From Gnetum montanum (lineage: Eukaryota > Streptophyta > Gnetopsida > Gnetales > Gnetaceae), in contig MNCI01007684.1 of assembly GCA_015680685.1 (NCBI GenBank), positions 126,653-190,652 of the forward strand: 64,000 bases of DNA, in the 5' to 3' direction. The first letter of the stretch is position 1. Each line of letters starts with the position of its first letter. The notes under the pieces are model-generated. The model had not been told where the DNA came from. It worked only from the letters and a program-made list of their open reading frames with translations, and searched no databases. Shown here piece by piece: positions 10,101-22,249 of the stretch. Both the position numbers and the translations under genes were made by a program.

Positions 10101-13100
10101 ATCTTTCAATGTGTTCTGATGTTTAAAACATTCTTTTGGTTTATTATGGGAATACATTTTGGCTTAAAGGTTTTATATCTATGGCTATTTTAGTTGGATA
10201 TCATATTTAATACTAGATTATACCAATTTTACCTCTTGTATCTACTATCAAATTTTACATTTAGTAAGGCCCTTGTGATTATGTGTTTTGGAAGTTATTC
10301 TTTGATGCTTGAAAACTTTGTTGTATCACATAACAATGAATAGATATAGTTTCATTTGTTGCACTTTCATCCATTATACTTTATTGGTGATTGAACAAGC
10401 ATTGGATATGTAGTGATATGGCTAGTGGAAGTTTTATTAGAAACACATGGATTGTTGCTCAAGGATCTTTCCATTCCTTATCTTTAATGGTTCATCTAGA
10501 ATGAATTAGGCCTTGTCTTCTCTTTGGTCTCCACCTAGATAACATGTGTCACAATGGAAATATTTGGAATGTGTAGGATGTGATATCTTTGTGCTTTCAC
10601 TTGTGTATAGATACATGAAGTATGGTATTTACATTCTAGACCACATCTTTATCCATTACCTTAGGATGAAGGGCCTTGAGACATGTACTCTTAGTGAGTC
10701 TTGATCTAGATAAACTAAGACCATCACTAATAGACTAACTTATGTTCATGCTTATGTTTCTATGTTTCTTTATATGTGTCTTTCTTACAATTGCATTTCT
10801 AGTATCTCATGGCTTAGATGTGGCTCCATGTGAGTCTTTGATTTAATGTGAGATTGGAATTTGTTGGAGCATCATATGACTTTGTGTCTCTTACTTGACT
10901 AGTTTTTGTTGTGCTCTTACTTTTGGTGCGCTCCTGTGCTTTGAGTTTGGTTGCACTTATCGTGGGTCATGTAATCCTATTTTTTCCTTGTTCAGATAAG
11001 ATGTGTTAACCCTTTTGATTTTGTGATTTCACTTATTTGAATTGCATTATCTACCTTGAGGATTTTATTTCTTTTTAGTTGGTACTTTTGAGACCTCAAA
11101 GAGTCAAGTCATTCTTACTATAGATCAGTTACAAGACCTCTTATCCTTGGATGAGTTCTTTATTTGGAGACCACATCTTCTCAATTTTAGTTCTAGGATA
11201 TGCATGTTTGAGTCCTCTCCCTTTTATTGTTTGAGGCATATTGCTCTCAATCTTGCTCTCTCCTTGATTAATGCAAGAAGAGATTGTGAATTGTATTTTT
11301 ATGTTCTCTCATGGTTTTGATAAGACGTCTTATCTTTGATGAGGTCAAGTGTTGCAATTGGATATCCTTATTGCTTATGAATTTTTAGAATTTTGTATGT
11401 GTTTTAAGTCATTCTTATTGATGTGTTTAATGCTTATTTTGTGTGAGTGTATCTTAATTGCCCATGTGTGCTATTGTATGATGGATTTCTATGCATGTGA
11501 TTGAGGTCTTACTCTTTGTACCATTTCGAGATTGTTATATCTCTTTAGTTTTTAATTATGAAAAATGGTTGCATTGTATGACTTATGTGTTTCATATGAT
11601 GCTTGCTATTTTTTTTATTTTTGAGTTGTTATCTTAAACATGTTGTTAACATAAGATAGAAATGTTGGTAGAGTAGGGACCTCAAATTAAATTCTATGAG
11701 AATTATGTCTTGAGGGACGATAAGTACTCATGGGATCACAATTAATTGATTACCTAGTATCAGATCCATGGCATTTGGATGTGGGTCTGTTAGTAACAAT
11801 GTTGTGTTAAAACATCTAGGTGCATTATGATTTTTTTGTCTCTTAGTGCTTTAGGTGAGCACTTATAAAGAATTGTGGTTAATTTTGAATACCTTTAGAT
11901 ATTTGGATGAGTAGAAGGCATGAAACAGTATCCTTGGCCTTGCTAGATACTAATGGTCTTAAAGTGGCCAATGCCTTATGATCCCATTGTGGAAGGTGAT
12001 GGATCTTCTAATAGCACACTAACATCACTCATTTATTACCTTTATGTTCCACTCCATAGGTAGATTTCAGTGGAATTAATGTTTTAGTTGACAATATATG
12101 CTTAGAGACAAGTTTTCAAATCAAAACTATGTAACTTTGCTCTTGCTCCTATGGACCTAAAACCTTAGCCTAAGATTGGACTTGGGTAGTGTGTCCTCAA
12201 ATATATTAGACTTAGGTAGTATTGCCTATCACTGCATGCTATGTCTACTAGATATTGTCATTATCTCATGTATGTTCTACCATATTGATATTAGTAGCTC
12301 ATGCATGAAGGAGAAATAATTCCCCATGATCAATCATCATTAGCTCTTATGTTCCATTATTATAGGCCTTTGTTACACCTTGTGATGAGTCCAAATCCTA
12401 TGAATAGTGCTCCTTGTATAGCTACACTCTCTTGTAGTTAGCAATCCTTGATGAATTGTACTTGATGTTCATAAGAAAAAAAGAGATCACTAATAGCTCT
12501 ATAGCTAGTTCTACCAAGTTGTCAAAATTGTATTTTGAAGGTTACAACATGTTCTTGACCATGATTTTTTTGAACAATTAGTGGTATGCATTCTTGATAA
12601 TAGTAACATGTCTTAGAGATGTAATTAATTCTTAGACTTTTCCATGAGGGTCCCATGCTTTACATTGATCTATTTTATTTTTAAGTAGATCTTTGTAGAA
12701 CTCAAATGTCTTTGTATGTTGAATATAATAGTGGTATTAGGTAAATCTTTATGTCTGTCGATCCCAATAGCAAAATGCAATGAAAAAATTATTACAAGTT
12801 CTTGAATGTTGATTTCCTAATCGACCTTAGTATAGATGTAAGCTTTGGAATTTGATGTTAGGACTCCTTCTCCCTTGACTAGATGTAATCTTTAAGTAAT
12901 GTTGTGGCCATGGAACTATGTTTTAGTACTAAATAAACTTTTTCTTAAGGTCCTATCATTATTGACTCATCTTAGAGGTCCTATTTGGATGTTCTCCACA
13001 TGCATGATGAATGCAATTCCAAGCTAGGGTTCTTATGATTTTGGACTATTGACTCATTTTATTTGATATGCATGACCCTGACTCTCTTAGAGTTACTAAT

Positions 13101-14477
13101 TTTTTAAAATGCACCACTTTGCCAAAGGTGTTGTTAGAAAATTTTGATAGATAGTTATTTTAGTCATTGTCTCTTTGGATTGATGGCATTATCTACTTTT
13201 TACATATATAGGTTCATCAATTGTACACAAAATTGATTGATTTAGCTTTTATAAATGTTTCCTCTTGATGTTCTAAATGTTTCAAATGGGTGTGCTTAGT
13301 CTAAACTTTGAACATAACTACCAAAACACTTAGGACTCATCATAAAGACAAGGACTCATCACAAGGTAGGGTGGAGTTGCAATACTCAAATGCATATTCC
13401 TTTATAGATAAAATTGATGAATTTGGCTTGGTGTCCTTGCATATTATTAATCTAGGTATGATCTCTTAAAATTTCTTTTGATTTTATTCTTTCAAATGGA
13501 CTTCTCCAAATGGTCTGTTGGGTATCTTCGATGGTCCTTTTCTATCTTAAACCTTATGGGGACTCATAATAGAATGTAGTGGCTAGTAGATTAATCTTCC
13601 TAGTTGTTTGCAAATAAATGACATTTATAATTAGCAAATAATTCTATAAAATATAATAGATAGAGTTGAGACCTAGACCATTTAAGATATTTGGGCGATT
13701 TGGGTAGGTACCATGAAATTTATGAAGCAAGGCTTGATGTGGTGAAATCTAAATCTCCCTTGTGATAGTTGTAATTATGGACACATTAGCATATCATTAT
13801 TAGTCCTTAATGTTAAGAAAAATGATGGTATGACCTTCAAATTCCTATCTTCCCATGATAGTGAATAGTAATGTAGTATGACAATGTTGGCATGGTGGCT
13901 TTCATTAGCTTGCATAATGGTAATAATGCAAATCAAATGGTGGCCTCACCTTGGGGAGAGACCTTTCGATAAGGATCTCTCAAATACCTCTTCTAAGTGA
14001 TAGAAAATAAAAATTTTGTGTAATTAATTTTGTTGTTTAGATATCCCTAATTTTGCAAGAGCTACAAATCCTAGGAATTTAAATGTTTCAAAAATTCTAT
14101 GATAGAGTTTTGTTTTATGAAGACTTACTAAGTGTTTCCCTCCATTGTAAATCACTTAATGAAGAAGAGTACTTATCTTGTTTTCTATGGAAGTATGATC
14201 AAATTTTATTACCAAAATTTCATTTATTTTCCCTATATTGGATGCATTTATCTTAGTTATTAGTATGGGACAAGGACTATTTTAGGACTGCTTCCTAAGC
14301 TATCCTTACTTTGATATAATATTTTAATAGGTAAACTCTATATTTCACATACTTAATATTTTTATACGAAAGAAAGTGTATGGGATGCCTCAGTTGCATC
14401 TTGGAGCATTTTTTCAAGAAAATTTGGTCTTCTTTATTGATTTAGTTACATGTGTATGTTGTTCCGTAATGGTAGAA
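10101..14477 (+). mobile_element. Decayed internal region of the outer LTR element
   Basis: This stretch between the iMet primer site and the Tat insertion point has almost no open frame: none of 60 codons or more apart from a short antisense frame over the primer site. The base composition is T-rich with abundant TAG/TGA. I could not pick out gag, integrase or RT blocks by eye, so the superfamily rests on the primer site and on position. The element resumes at 38394 on the other side of the insertion. It is clearly old and inactive. Confidence 0.55.
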
Positions 14478-14484
14478 TAGTTGT
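14478..14484 (+). other. Target-site duplication, left copy (TAGTTGT)
   Basis: TAGTTGT abuts the left LTR start (TGATAAAATCC). The same seven bases directly follow the right LTR end at 38387-38393, which pairs the two LTRs as one insertion. LTR elements usually duplicate 4-6 bp, so one or two bases may match by chance. Confidence 0.7.
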
Positions 14485-15324
14485 TGATAAAATCCTTTAT
14501 GTCAAATGATGCAATATCATGTCTACATGATCATAGATATGATGTAGTGGGTCTTGGTCATGACTATAAATACCAACACATCATTGCATTGTTGGAACAA
14601 CATTTGCACAATACTTAGCAAAATTCTTGTAGTTTCTTTTCATTAGTTACACTTAGAGTTAGAAGTGAATGCTAGTAGTGTAGTAACTAATAGTTGTATG
14701 GAGTCTTGATTTGAGTGGATTGTACTTGGACATAATTTGAGTGGTAATAAAGATTGAAATTGTTTCTTACCATTACAACATCTCACTTAGATTAATTTTA
14801 CTTTTATATGTCATTTACAATTACTAAGTCATTTAGTTTTGTTTAGTATTTTACTTTTCCAATGTTCATTAGTATGGCAAAATAAGTATGACTAGTTTCA
14901 ATCATTAAGTGTAATCATTTGATAACCCAACAGTGACGTCACTTCATTCAATCAATAGTATATTTACTTGGTAATTCTAGTAATAGTTACATGAGCCTAG
15001 GGCATGTATGGTAAGCTAGGAATAGATGCTTATTACCATAGGCTAGGATAGGTCTACATTTCTATTGTCATTTAGAATTACACTTTATTCTCACTTTCAT
15101 TATGAAAATACTTAGGATTAATTTGATCCCACAACATCATGATATCATATATTTAACTGAAACCATACTACTCATACTTTACTAACTCAACATGAAAAGA
15201 GAATGATCACAAACCAACTATCAATCACTAGCATACTTACATTGTTCATCCACAAATTATGATTTGATCATGCATGAATGCTCTTGACTTGTATGATGGA
15301 GTGTTGGAATACCTAGCCACTCAT
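14485..15324 (+). mobile_element. Left LTR of the Tat/Athila-like Gypsy element
   Basis: It starts TGATAAAATCC and ends CCTAGCCACTCAT, and matches 37515-38386 throughout. In one 83-bp block that I aligned by eye (from 'tctattgtcatttagaatta') there are four mismatches, so the insertion is old. A plausible promoter ('ctataaatacc') lies at about 14564. Confidence 0.85.
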
Positions 15325-15327
15325 CAT

Positions 15328-15345
15328 TGGCATTGTTGCTAGGGA
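15328..15345 (+). other. Decayed Asp-tRNA-type primer-binding site
   Basis: TGGCATTGTTGCTAGGGA lies three bases after the LTR. It matches the plant Asp-tRNA primer site TGGCGCCGTTGCCGGGGA except for five transitions (C to T or G to A). This agrees with a Tat/Athila-type element decayed by cytosine deamination. Confidence 0.65.
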
Positions 15346-15479
15346 TGTATCAATGTTTTCTTAGTAGTTGATTTTATAGAGTTTTTTGTATTAAAAATTA
15401 CAAATTCTATTTTTCACACTTAAATTAATTCTTTTAATCCACACACATATGATTAAAAGTGTCAAAAATGTAATGTGGC

Positions 15480-17790
15480 TTCTACACTTAAGGAAAAATC
15501 ATCACTTGCTAATGAAATTCCTAAGAACCATGACAAAGAATATGATGAAGAAGATTGGAGTGTGACCATTCAAACTAGGATTTCCTATGCTCATACTAAT
15601 CCATATTATCCTAATTTCATATTTTTACTTTACTAGGATGAACAACTAAGATGCAAAGATTTACAGTGCAACATTGTTTTGCCTTCAGAATATTTTGCAC
15701 CATCGATGTTCCAAGCAACCCTCATATGGTCAAACCTTAACCATGTATAGAAAGGGTACCACATAATAGAACATGTGACTAGGCCTTACCAACCAAAAAA
15801 ATCCCAAGTAAGAAGGGATGTTGCTATGGAAATGAAGCATGAACTTGATAAAGGAAAGAGAGTACCAAAAATAGTTGTCTTAAAGGAAGGAGACGATGCA
15901 ATGTTCTACATAGAGAAATTTTCTCAAACCCATGGATCTCAATCTAAAACACTAGTAATCTATATCAAAGATCCTATTAAAATAAAGTTGGATTCAACTC
16001 TTGCAGAAACACCTAAAGGAGATAGGAAAGACTCCACATTGAAGAGGAGCTTAAGGCATAAAATCTCCACTAAAAAAAGGGAAAGAATTAAAGAGTCATA
16101 GAAGAAGAACTAGCTAGCATCATTCTTCAACTTCTTCCTCTTCCTCCTCAAACTTCTCCCAAGAGTATTATAAGAGAGGACAATGAGTAATTGATCACGA
16201 TAGGGAAAACAAAGGAATCATGAGAGACATAAGCATTGAAGAAGACATTTTGATGATGAAGAAGATGATTATGAGCAAGGAAGAAAAAGAAGCAGGTATG
16301 AATAGAGAGAGCATTATGAGCATTAAAGGGGTCACCATTACATAGAGCTTATGAACCTAAGGATTATAAAGAATTCCAACTGGTGACTCATAACATGATT
16401 CATGTTAAGAAAGTAGTGTATATTCCTATCGGATATGTAAGGGATAGTTGCATCAAGTGACTAGATATGAATAATATCCCGAAATTTGAAAGTGAATACA
16501 ATCTAGATCCACATCACCATCTTCAAGCCTTCCATGATGCTTGCGCCTTGGAGAACATAGAGAATTATTGGTAGATATTGAATTTATTTCCCAAAATACT
16601 CATTAAGGAAGTAGAGAGTTGGTACAAATTCTTAGAACCAGAATCAATCTGAGAGATGGAGTACCATGCTAGAGATCTTTAATGAAAAGTGTTAAAATTA
16701 TTCCAAAGTGTCTAATTTAGGAAAAAAAATTCAAGGATGGAAGCAAGGGATACATAAATTCATTGATGTGTCAATGGATAGGTATTATTCATTGTTGCAT
16801 AGATGCCTAGGCCATGGATTTTCTCAAATGAAACAACTTAGGCATATCATTGGATGGTTTAGGAATAAGACTAGGGAAACTCTTGGGATATATGCCCAAG
16901 GTAGGTTATCAAAAATGATAGTCCATTGAATCCAAAGACTTTTAGACCAAGTAGCCAAAGAGGAAGAAAAATTAATGAAAAGAGAATCAATAGAAGAGTA
17001 CAATCGAGATCACACAATGAGGAAAAGGTATGTGAGAATATGCAAAATATAGAAAGAAGAAACTTTAGAAGATACAATCCAAAATAGGACTCTACCTATC
17101 CAAAAATTAGTCAATGACATTATGACTAAGGTAGAGAAGATGTGGAATTCTGTGAATGGAAAATTTTCTACTACACTCAAGATAGTAGAGAAAAAGACTT
17201 AAAAAGCTTTGAACAAAAAGAAAGAAAGGAAGAAAAGAAGAGATAATAAATGATAAAACTATAGACATAAAGAAAATGTTGTTGTAGTTGAAGAATTAAG
17301 AGATGAAAAAGGATGAAAAGTGTGCACATATGAACATCCTAAGGGATGTTGTCCTATTATGGTCCACCTACAAGAATCTAGGGCATATATGGTTAATCCA
17401 AGATTTGTTAAGAAACAGATGCCAAGATGATTATCTTACTCACAAGGTAACTTTTGACAACTTTACCAACCATCAAATTATCCAAGTGAAGCCTATTCTC
17501 AATCACATGAGCAATACTAGCAATAGTATCAAGAACCACAAGCATGGGATATGCCACCACCAAAGTAGCAGTATCCATATTGGCAACTAGATCATTATGG
17601 GTATTACATTCAACATTTAATAACTCTAGGAAATGCTTCAGTACACACCTCCTCTTATTACTATCCATTGGAGTATCATAAACACACTATTTTGCAAACG
17701 AATCCCAATTCTTATGCACACTAACCAATAGCTGGTTCATTAGTCCAAACTCAAGACCAAAAGAGAAAGTGACTAGAAGTGGTAAATAAA
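15480..17790 (+). pseudogene. gag of the Tat/Athila-like element, decayed
   Basis: Broken frames include KFESEYNLDPHHHLQAFHD near 16490 and FPKILIKEVESWY near 16600. These are the arrangement expected in the capsid part of plant Gypsy gag (target of the 'retrotransposon gag' domain). A stop (TAG) replaces a Trp codon within the same block. The upstream part (15775-16101) is basic and lysine-rich. The downstream part (17300-17790) holds low-complexity, His/Gln-rich remnants. No intact zinc knuckle was seen. Not functional. Confidence 0.6.
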
Positions 17791-17929
17791 TGGCCCATTA
17801 TATTTGCATGGTCCTATGACAAGATAACTAGTATAGATCCATGTATTTTTCAACATTGAATTTATATAGATCCAACTATAAAACTACACTACCAATTTCA
17901 ATGAAGATTGAATCCCAAACTCAAAGAAG

Positions 17930-18750
17930 TTATTAAAAAAGAGTTAGAAAAACAATTAAAAGTAGAGTTCATATATTCTATAGGATATAGTGAATAAGTT
18001 AGTCTCTTAGTCATTATTTCAAAGAAAGATGAAAAGTGGAGGATCTACATCAACTTTCAATTTTTAAATCTAGCAACATTCAAGGACCATTTTCCTTTAC
18101 CATTTATTGACCAAGTCCTAGACACCATTGTGGGACATTAATAATACAGTTTCCTCAATGGGTATAGTGGGTATAACCACATTCACATTGCAGTAGAAGA
18201 TTAAGAAAAGCCCACATTTTCTAGTCCATGGGGGAATTTGCATAAAAGTAGATGTCCTTTGAATTGTGTAATGTACTTGCTACATTCCAAAGACTTGTAC
18301 TCAGTATTTTCTAGAAGGAAATTGGCAATGGAATTGAAGTCTTTATGGACAATTTCTCTACATATGGGCTAGATTTTAAACAAGCCCTGGACTATTTAGA
18401 GCAATTACTGAAGAGATGTGTAGAAATCAATCTAAAGCTCAATTTGGAGAAAAGCCATTTAATGGTTCAAGATGGTATAGTTCTGGGACATAGAGTATCT
18501 CACAAGAAAATAGAGGTAGATCTAGAGAAGATTAGATTCATCCAAAACATCACTTAGAGACCACAACCCATTAAGGATGTCAAATAATTTATTATCTACA
18601 TAGGATATTATATAAGATTTATCAAAAATTCTTCAAAAATTGCAAAAGTACTAGTAGAACTCACAAAGAAAGATGTATCATTGCACTAGAAAAAACTACG
18701 TGAGAAGGCATTCAAGACATTAAAATGAAAACTAATTGAAACACCAATCC
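17930..18750 (+). pseudogene. Reverse transcriptase of the Tat/Athila-like element, decayed
   Basis: The order of blocks is that of Ty3/Gypsy RT: a SKKDEKWRIY block, then FKDHFPLPFIDQVLD, FLNGYSGYNHI (usual FLDGYSGYNQI), a degraded PFGLCN region, and FMDNFSTYG, where the catalytic YVDD-type motif has become FMDN. After these come KRCVEINLKLN and GIVLGHRVS, then a connection block. Several stops and the D-to-N change at the active site make it dead. It is closely similar to the minus-strand RT at 60109-60327. Confidence 0.8.
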
Positions 18751-19160
18751 TTTAAGCTTTGGATTAGTCTAAACTCTTCCATATAATGATAGATGCTTTA
18801 AACTATGCATTGGGATTAGTGCTCACTCAGCTAGATGATTAAAGGTGACCATATTACATATACTACGCCAATTGAAGCATCATCACGGAACAACTTAATT
18901 ACACCACTATAGAAAAGAAGCTTATGACTATGGTGTATGCACCTTAGAAATTTAGAAATTATGTGCTTAGATATTCTATCTATGTCCACATGGATCATAG
19001 TGGTATTAAATTTTTTATGAATAACCATTAGTTAGTTCAAGGATGATAAGATGACTTATGATATTATAAGAATCTAACATTACCATGATAGTTAAAAAGG
19101 GAACTAAAAACATTGTAGCTAATCATCTGTCCAAACTTAGATGGGAACTGAAAAATAATC
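18750..19160 (+). pseudogene. RNase H region of the Tat/Athila-like element, decayed
   Basis: Fragments ALGLVLTQ, LNYTTIEKKLM, FRNYVLRYSIYVHMDHS and KFFMNN follow the RT in the order seen in plant Gypsy RNase H (usual LNYATTEKELLAVV, FRSYLVGSKVIVYTDHAAL). The segment is interrupted by TAG/TAA stops. It matches the better preserved minus-strand copy at 59450-59704. Confidence 0.75.
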
Positions 19161-19239
19161 ATGAATCATTCTTAGACCAATTTCCCGATGAAAATCTATT
19201 AAAAGAATAGCAATGGCTACAAGTTCAATAAAGAAGTTG

Positions 19240-20180
19240 TGGATCTCTGATTATGTGACCTATCTCACTACACAAAAGCTTCTTGTTGAATGGGATAAGA
19301 AATAAAAGAAGCAGTTCCTCCACTTAGCCAAATAGTATATTGAAATTAATGGAAATCTTTATAAGATTTGTACTAACAAACTAATTAGATGATGTATTCC
19401 TAAAGAAGACTAGCAAAGAACCTTACAAGATGCACATGAAGGACTATGAGGTGGTCACTATGTAGGACGAATGACAATACTCAAATTGATTATGTTAGGC
19501 TACTTCTATCCTATCATATTTAGAGATGCACATCAGTTCACCAAGTCTTGTGAGAGGTATCAATGTGACGAAGGATTAACAATTAGAAATGAAGGTCCAC
19601 AACAATGGATACAACCATCAGAACCATTTGATATATGGAGAATTGATTTTATGGTGTCCATCATGCCAATGTCCAATGGGAAATTGTACATTATAGTGAT
19701 AGTTAATTATTGCAGAAATTGGGCAAAAGTAGTTATAATCAAGTATTGCATAGCCAAAATGAATGATAAGTTCTTTCAACAATACATGGTGAATAGATTT
19801 GGAGTGCCACACATGTTCATATCAAACAATGGGACTTTTTTTTACAGGAGCTACTTTTAAAAAGCTAATGCAACAACTTGGGGTGAATCACAAAATAATA
19901 ACACCATCCCATTCCCAAGCAAATGGTTAAGTATAAGTATCTAACCAAGAAATCACAAGAATATTAACTAGAAAAATAAGTCAACATAGGAAATATTGGA
20001 GCACTAAACTTAATGATGCTCTATGGGCATATATATCAACATGGAAACTTCCTATAAGGTATTCTCCATAGAGTTAATTTATGGTAAACTATTCATGTTA
20101 CCAATCCAAGGAGAACTCAATACCCTTTTCACTACTTGTGCACTTAACCTTGATTTAAGCTTTGCTCAATAAGAACATTG
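19240..20180 (+). pseudogene. Integrase of the Tat/Athila-like element, decayed
   Basis: The open stretch 19471-19860 holds the zinc-finger end (CERYQCDEG), then EPFDIWRIDFM (usual FDVWGIDFMGPF), a YIIVIVNYCRNWAKV block (usual ILVAVDYVSKWVEA) and VNRFGVPHMFISNNGTFF (usual FGTPRAIISDGGTHF). A frameshift or stop near 19858 is followed by HSQANG and LWAYISTWKLP. The usual first catalytic Asp is retained (IDFM), but the second (SDGG) reads SNNG. Confidence 0.8.
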
Positions 20181-20900
20181 CATGAATCTTAATCTCTTAG
20201 ATGAGAATAGATTATTTGGTTAAATGAGTAACAAAATCCACAAAATGTACTTCAAAAAATAGACATGACACTAAAATAAGATAAGTTTCAATTCAACTAG
20301 ACAATAAAGTTCTCTATTGCAATTCTAGTCATGTCCTACAAAAGGCTAACTTCTAAACCTTATGGAAAGGACCCTATATTGTCCATGCAACATATTGATT
20401 TGGCATCATGTAGATCTATCATCCAACCAACTTACAAACATTATTCTTGTTAATATTCAACAAGTCAAGCCATATCATGTCTTTTTCTACTGTTTTAAGG
20501 ACTTTATCCTATCTACCAAGCAAGCTAGCACCTGTTTGATATTCCAAATATTCACTTCTCAAAATAGTTGTGAGGGTATCAAACTTGATACTTAGGCACT
20601 AATTTTTCTTTTGTCACTTTTATACTTTTTATCTTTTTCCATTTCTTACTAATTTTTCCATTCTTTTATACCCTTTTTATTTCTCAAATCATTTTTTACA
20701 CTTTAATAAATTTTGACCTTTTCTATTTTCAATATGTTTCTATAATTTTTCATCATCTTTGTTGTACATATTTTTGTTGATTTTTCTAATAAAGTGCAAA
20801 GGAATAAAACAAGATGTAATATCAATAATGTAATTATTGCCCTATATTATCAAATCATTGGTAGATTGATTTTATATATAGTGAGACCACATCATCCATC
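20180..20900 (+). other. 3' part of Tat pol and T-rich tail up to a nested insertion
   Basis: The end of integrase grades into T/C-rich non-coding sequence at 20600-20800. Homology to the minus-strand gag-protease element starts at about 20900-20960, so the nested insertion boundary lies there. The exact join could not be fixed. Confidence 0.4.
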
Positions 20901-21251
20901 CACTCATTTCCAATAATAAGATGTTCTTATCATTGCCATAATGACATTCTTCCCACAAAAATGCATGAACAAATGCAACACAAAGCAAAAACCAAAAATG
21001 CATGGCCCATGGAGGTAAGGGGTAAGTAGGCACTTAGCGCATTTTTGGCTAAGGGAAAGTCTTGGTCACATGGTTGCTTCCTAACTAGAAATGGATTAGG
21101 GGGTGCACAAGGCTTAGGATCCTCTATGAGGCTATTGGCTTCAACCACTTGTTTGGGTGTGTTAGCCTTAGGCATTGTGTTGCTTTCCATAGGTGTACTA
21201 CTAAGAAACCCACCTGGAACACTTGCTCCATGTCTATGTTGGGGGTAGCTA

Positions 21252-21272
21252 GGGGGGGGGGGGGGGGGGGGN
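21252..21272. other. Poly-G run ending in N
   Basis: Twenty G followed by one N. The homologous stretch on the plus-strand copy (around 32210-32240) has ordinary mixed sequence and no C run. The run therefore looks like a sequencing or assembly artefact, not biology. Confidence 0.75.
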
Positions 21273-21993
21273 GATGTTATCACTGTGGATGATAACTTGA
21301 CCACCTTCATACAGAAGGTAGATTTCTTAATGGATGGCAGAGGAGGTGGCCCATAGTTGGGCTAGCCAAGGCCTACCTAGGATCAGGTTGAAGCCTGGCA
21401 TCTCCTCTATGATAATGAAATCTGCACTTATGGGAAATTGCTCTCCTATCATGAAGAGTAAGTTGATTGTACCCTTGACGGTGACGTGTGATGCATTGAA
21501 GGATTTTAGACACACAATCTTGGTCGGCCTAACTTCATCTGCTAGGCCTAACTTGTTGATGATGGAGCAGATGACTATGTTTGTTGTTGAATCATTATCA
21601 GCATGCACTATGTATATGGTGCACTACCCAACACATATGCTAATTGAGAATGGAGCTGTAGTGACCCCCCTCATTCAAGGTTGACCTTGAATGCATCATC
21701 ATGAAATGCTAAGGATGTTGAACCTGATTCCTATGGTGTAGGGGGAAACATCATTACACGGATGAATGTCATAGCTACAAGGATGTCCTTTGTAATAGGA
21801 ATGAAGGCCAACATTTGGCTTAATGCTTGGTAGTGAGCAAATGAGGTCATGACCAAGTCGTACAAGCTCAATGTTATGTTCTTTGGCTTGAGCATTTGTT
21901 TCACCTAGGTTAGTATAGCTACAAAGTCCTTGTTGTTGGCTATTTTATTGGCCTTGAATTCCTCCATGCAGCTTGAGAGATAGATCTCTTGTA

Positions 21994-22012
21994 GGGGGGG
22001 GGGGGNNNNNNN
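21994..22012. other. Poly-G run followed by seven Ns
   Basis: Twelve G, then Ns at 22006-22012. The plus-strand homologue near 31480-31495 has only four consecutive bases at that place (ccccttc), so the length is again probably artefactual. Confidence 0.75.
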
Positions 22013-22249
22013 TGGCTTGGGTTGCTTTGTGTGCTTGGGGTCAGGGGCCCCAGTGTTTAGTTGTTGCTTACTAGTTATGGCCTTTGCTTTAACCATGGAG
22101 GTTGCAAGGTGCTCATTCATCCTCTTGCACTACCATTTGGTAGGCCTACCCAGGTTGCTAGTGGGGTCAACCCTTGAAGGAGAAGAGATCGAGACATTGT
22201 CCAATATTGGGCTTTAAGTAGGTGAGGGGTCATCACATTGTGGCACCCT

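Noticed and set aside
21327-21684. Plus-strand frames over the protease region
   Set aside because: They are shadows of the minus-strand retropepsin frame that carries the LGRPWL block.
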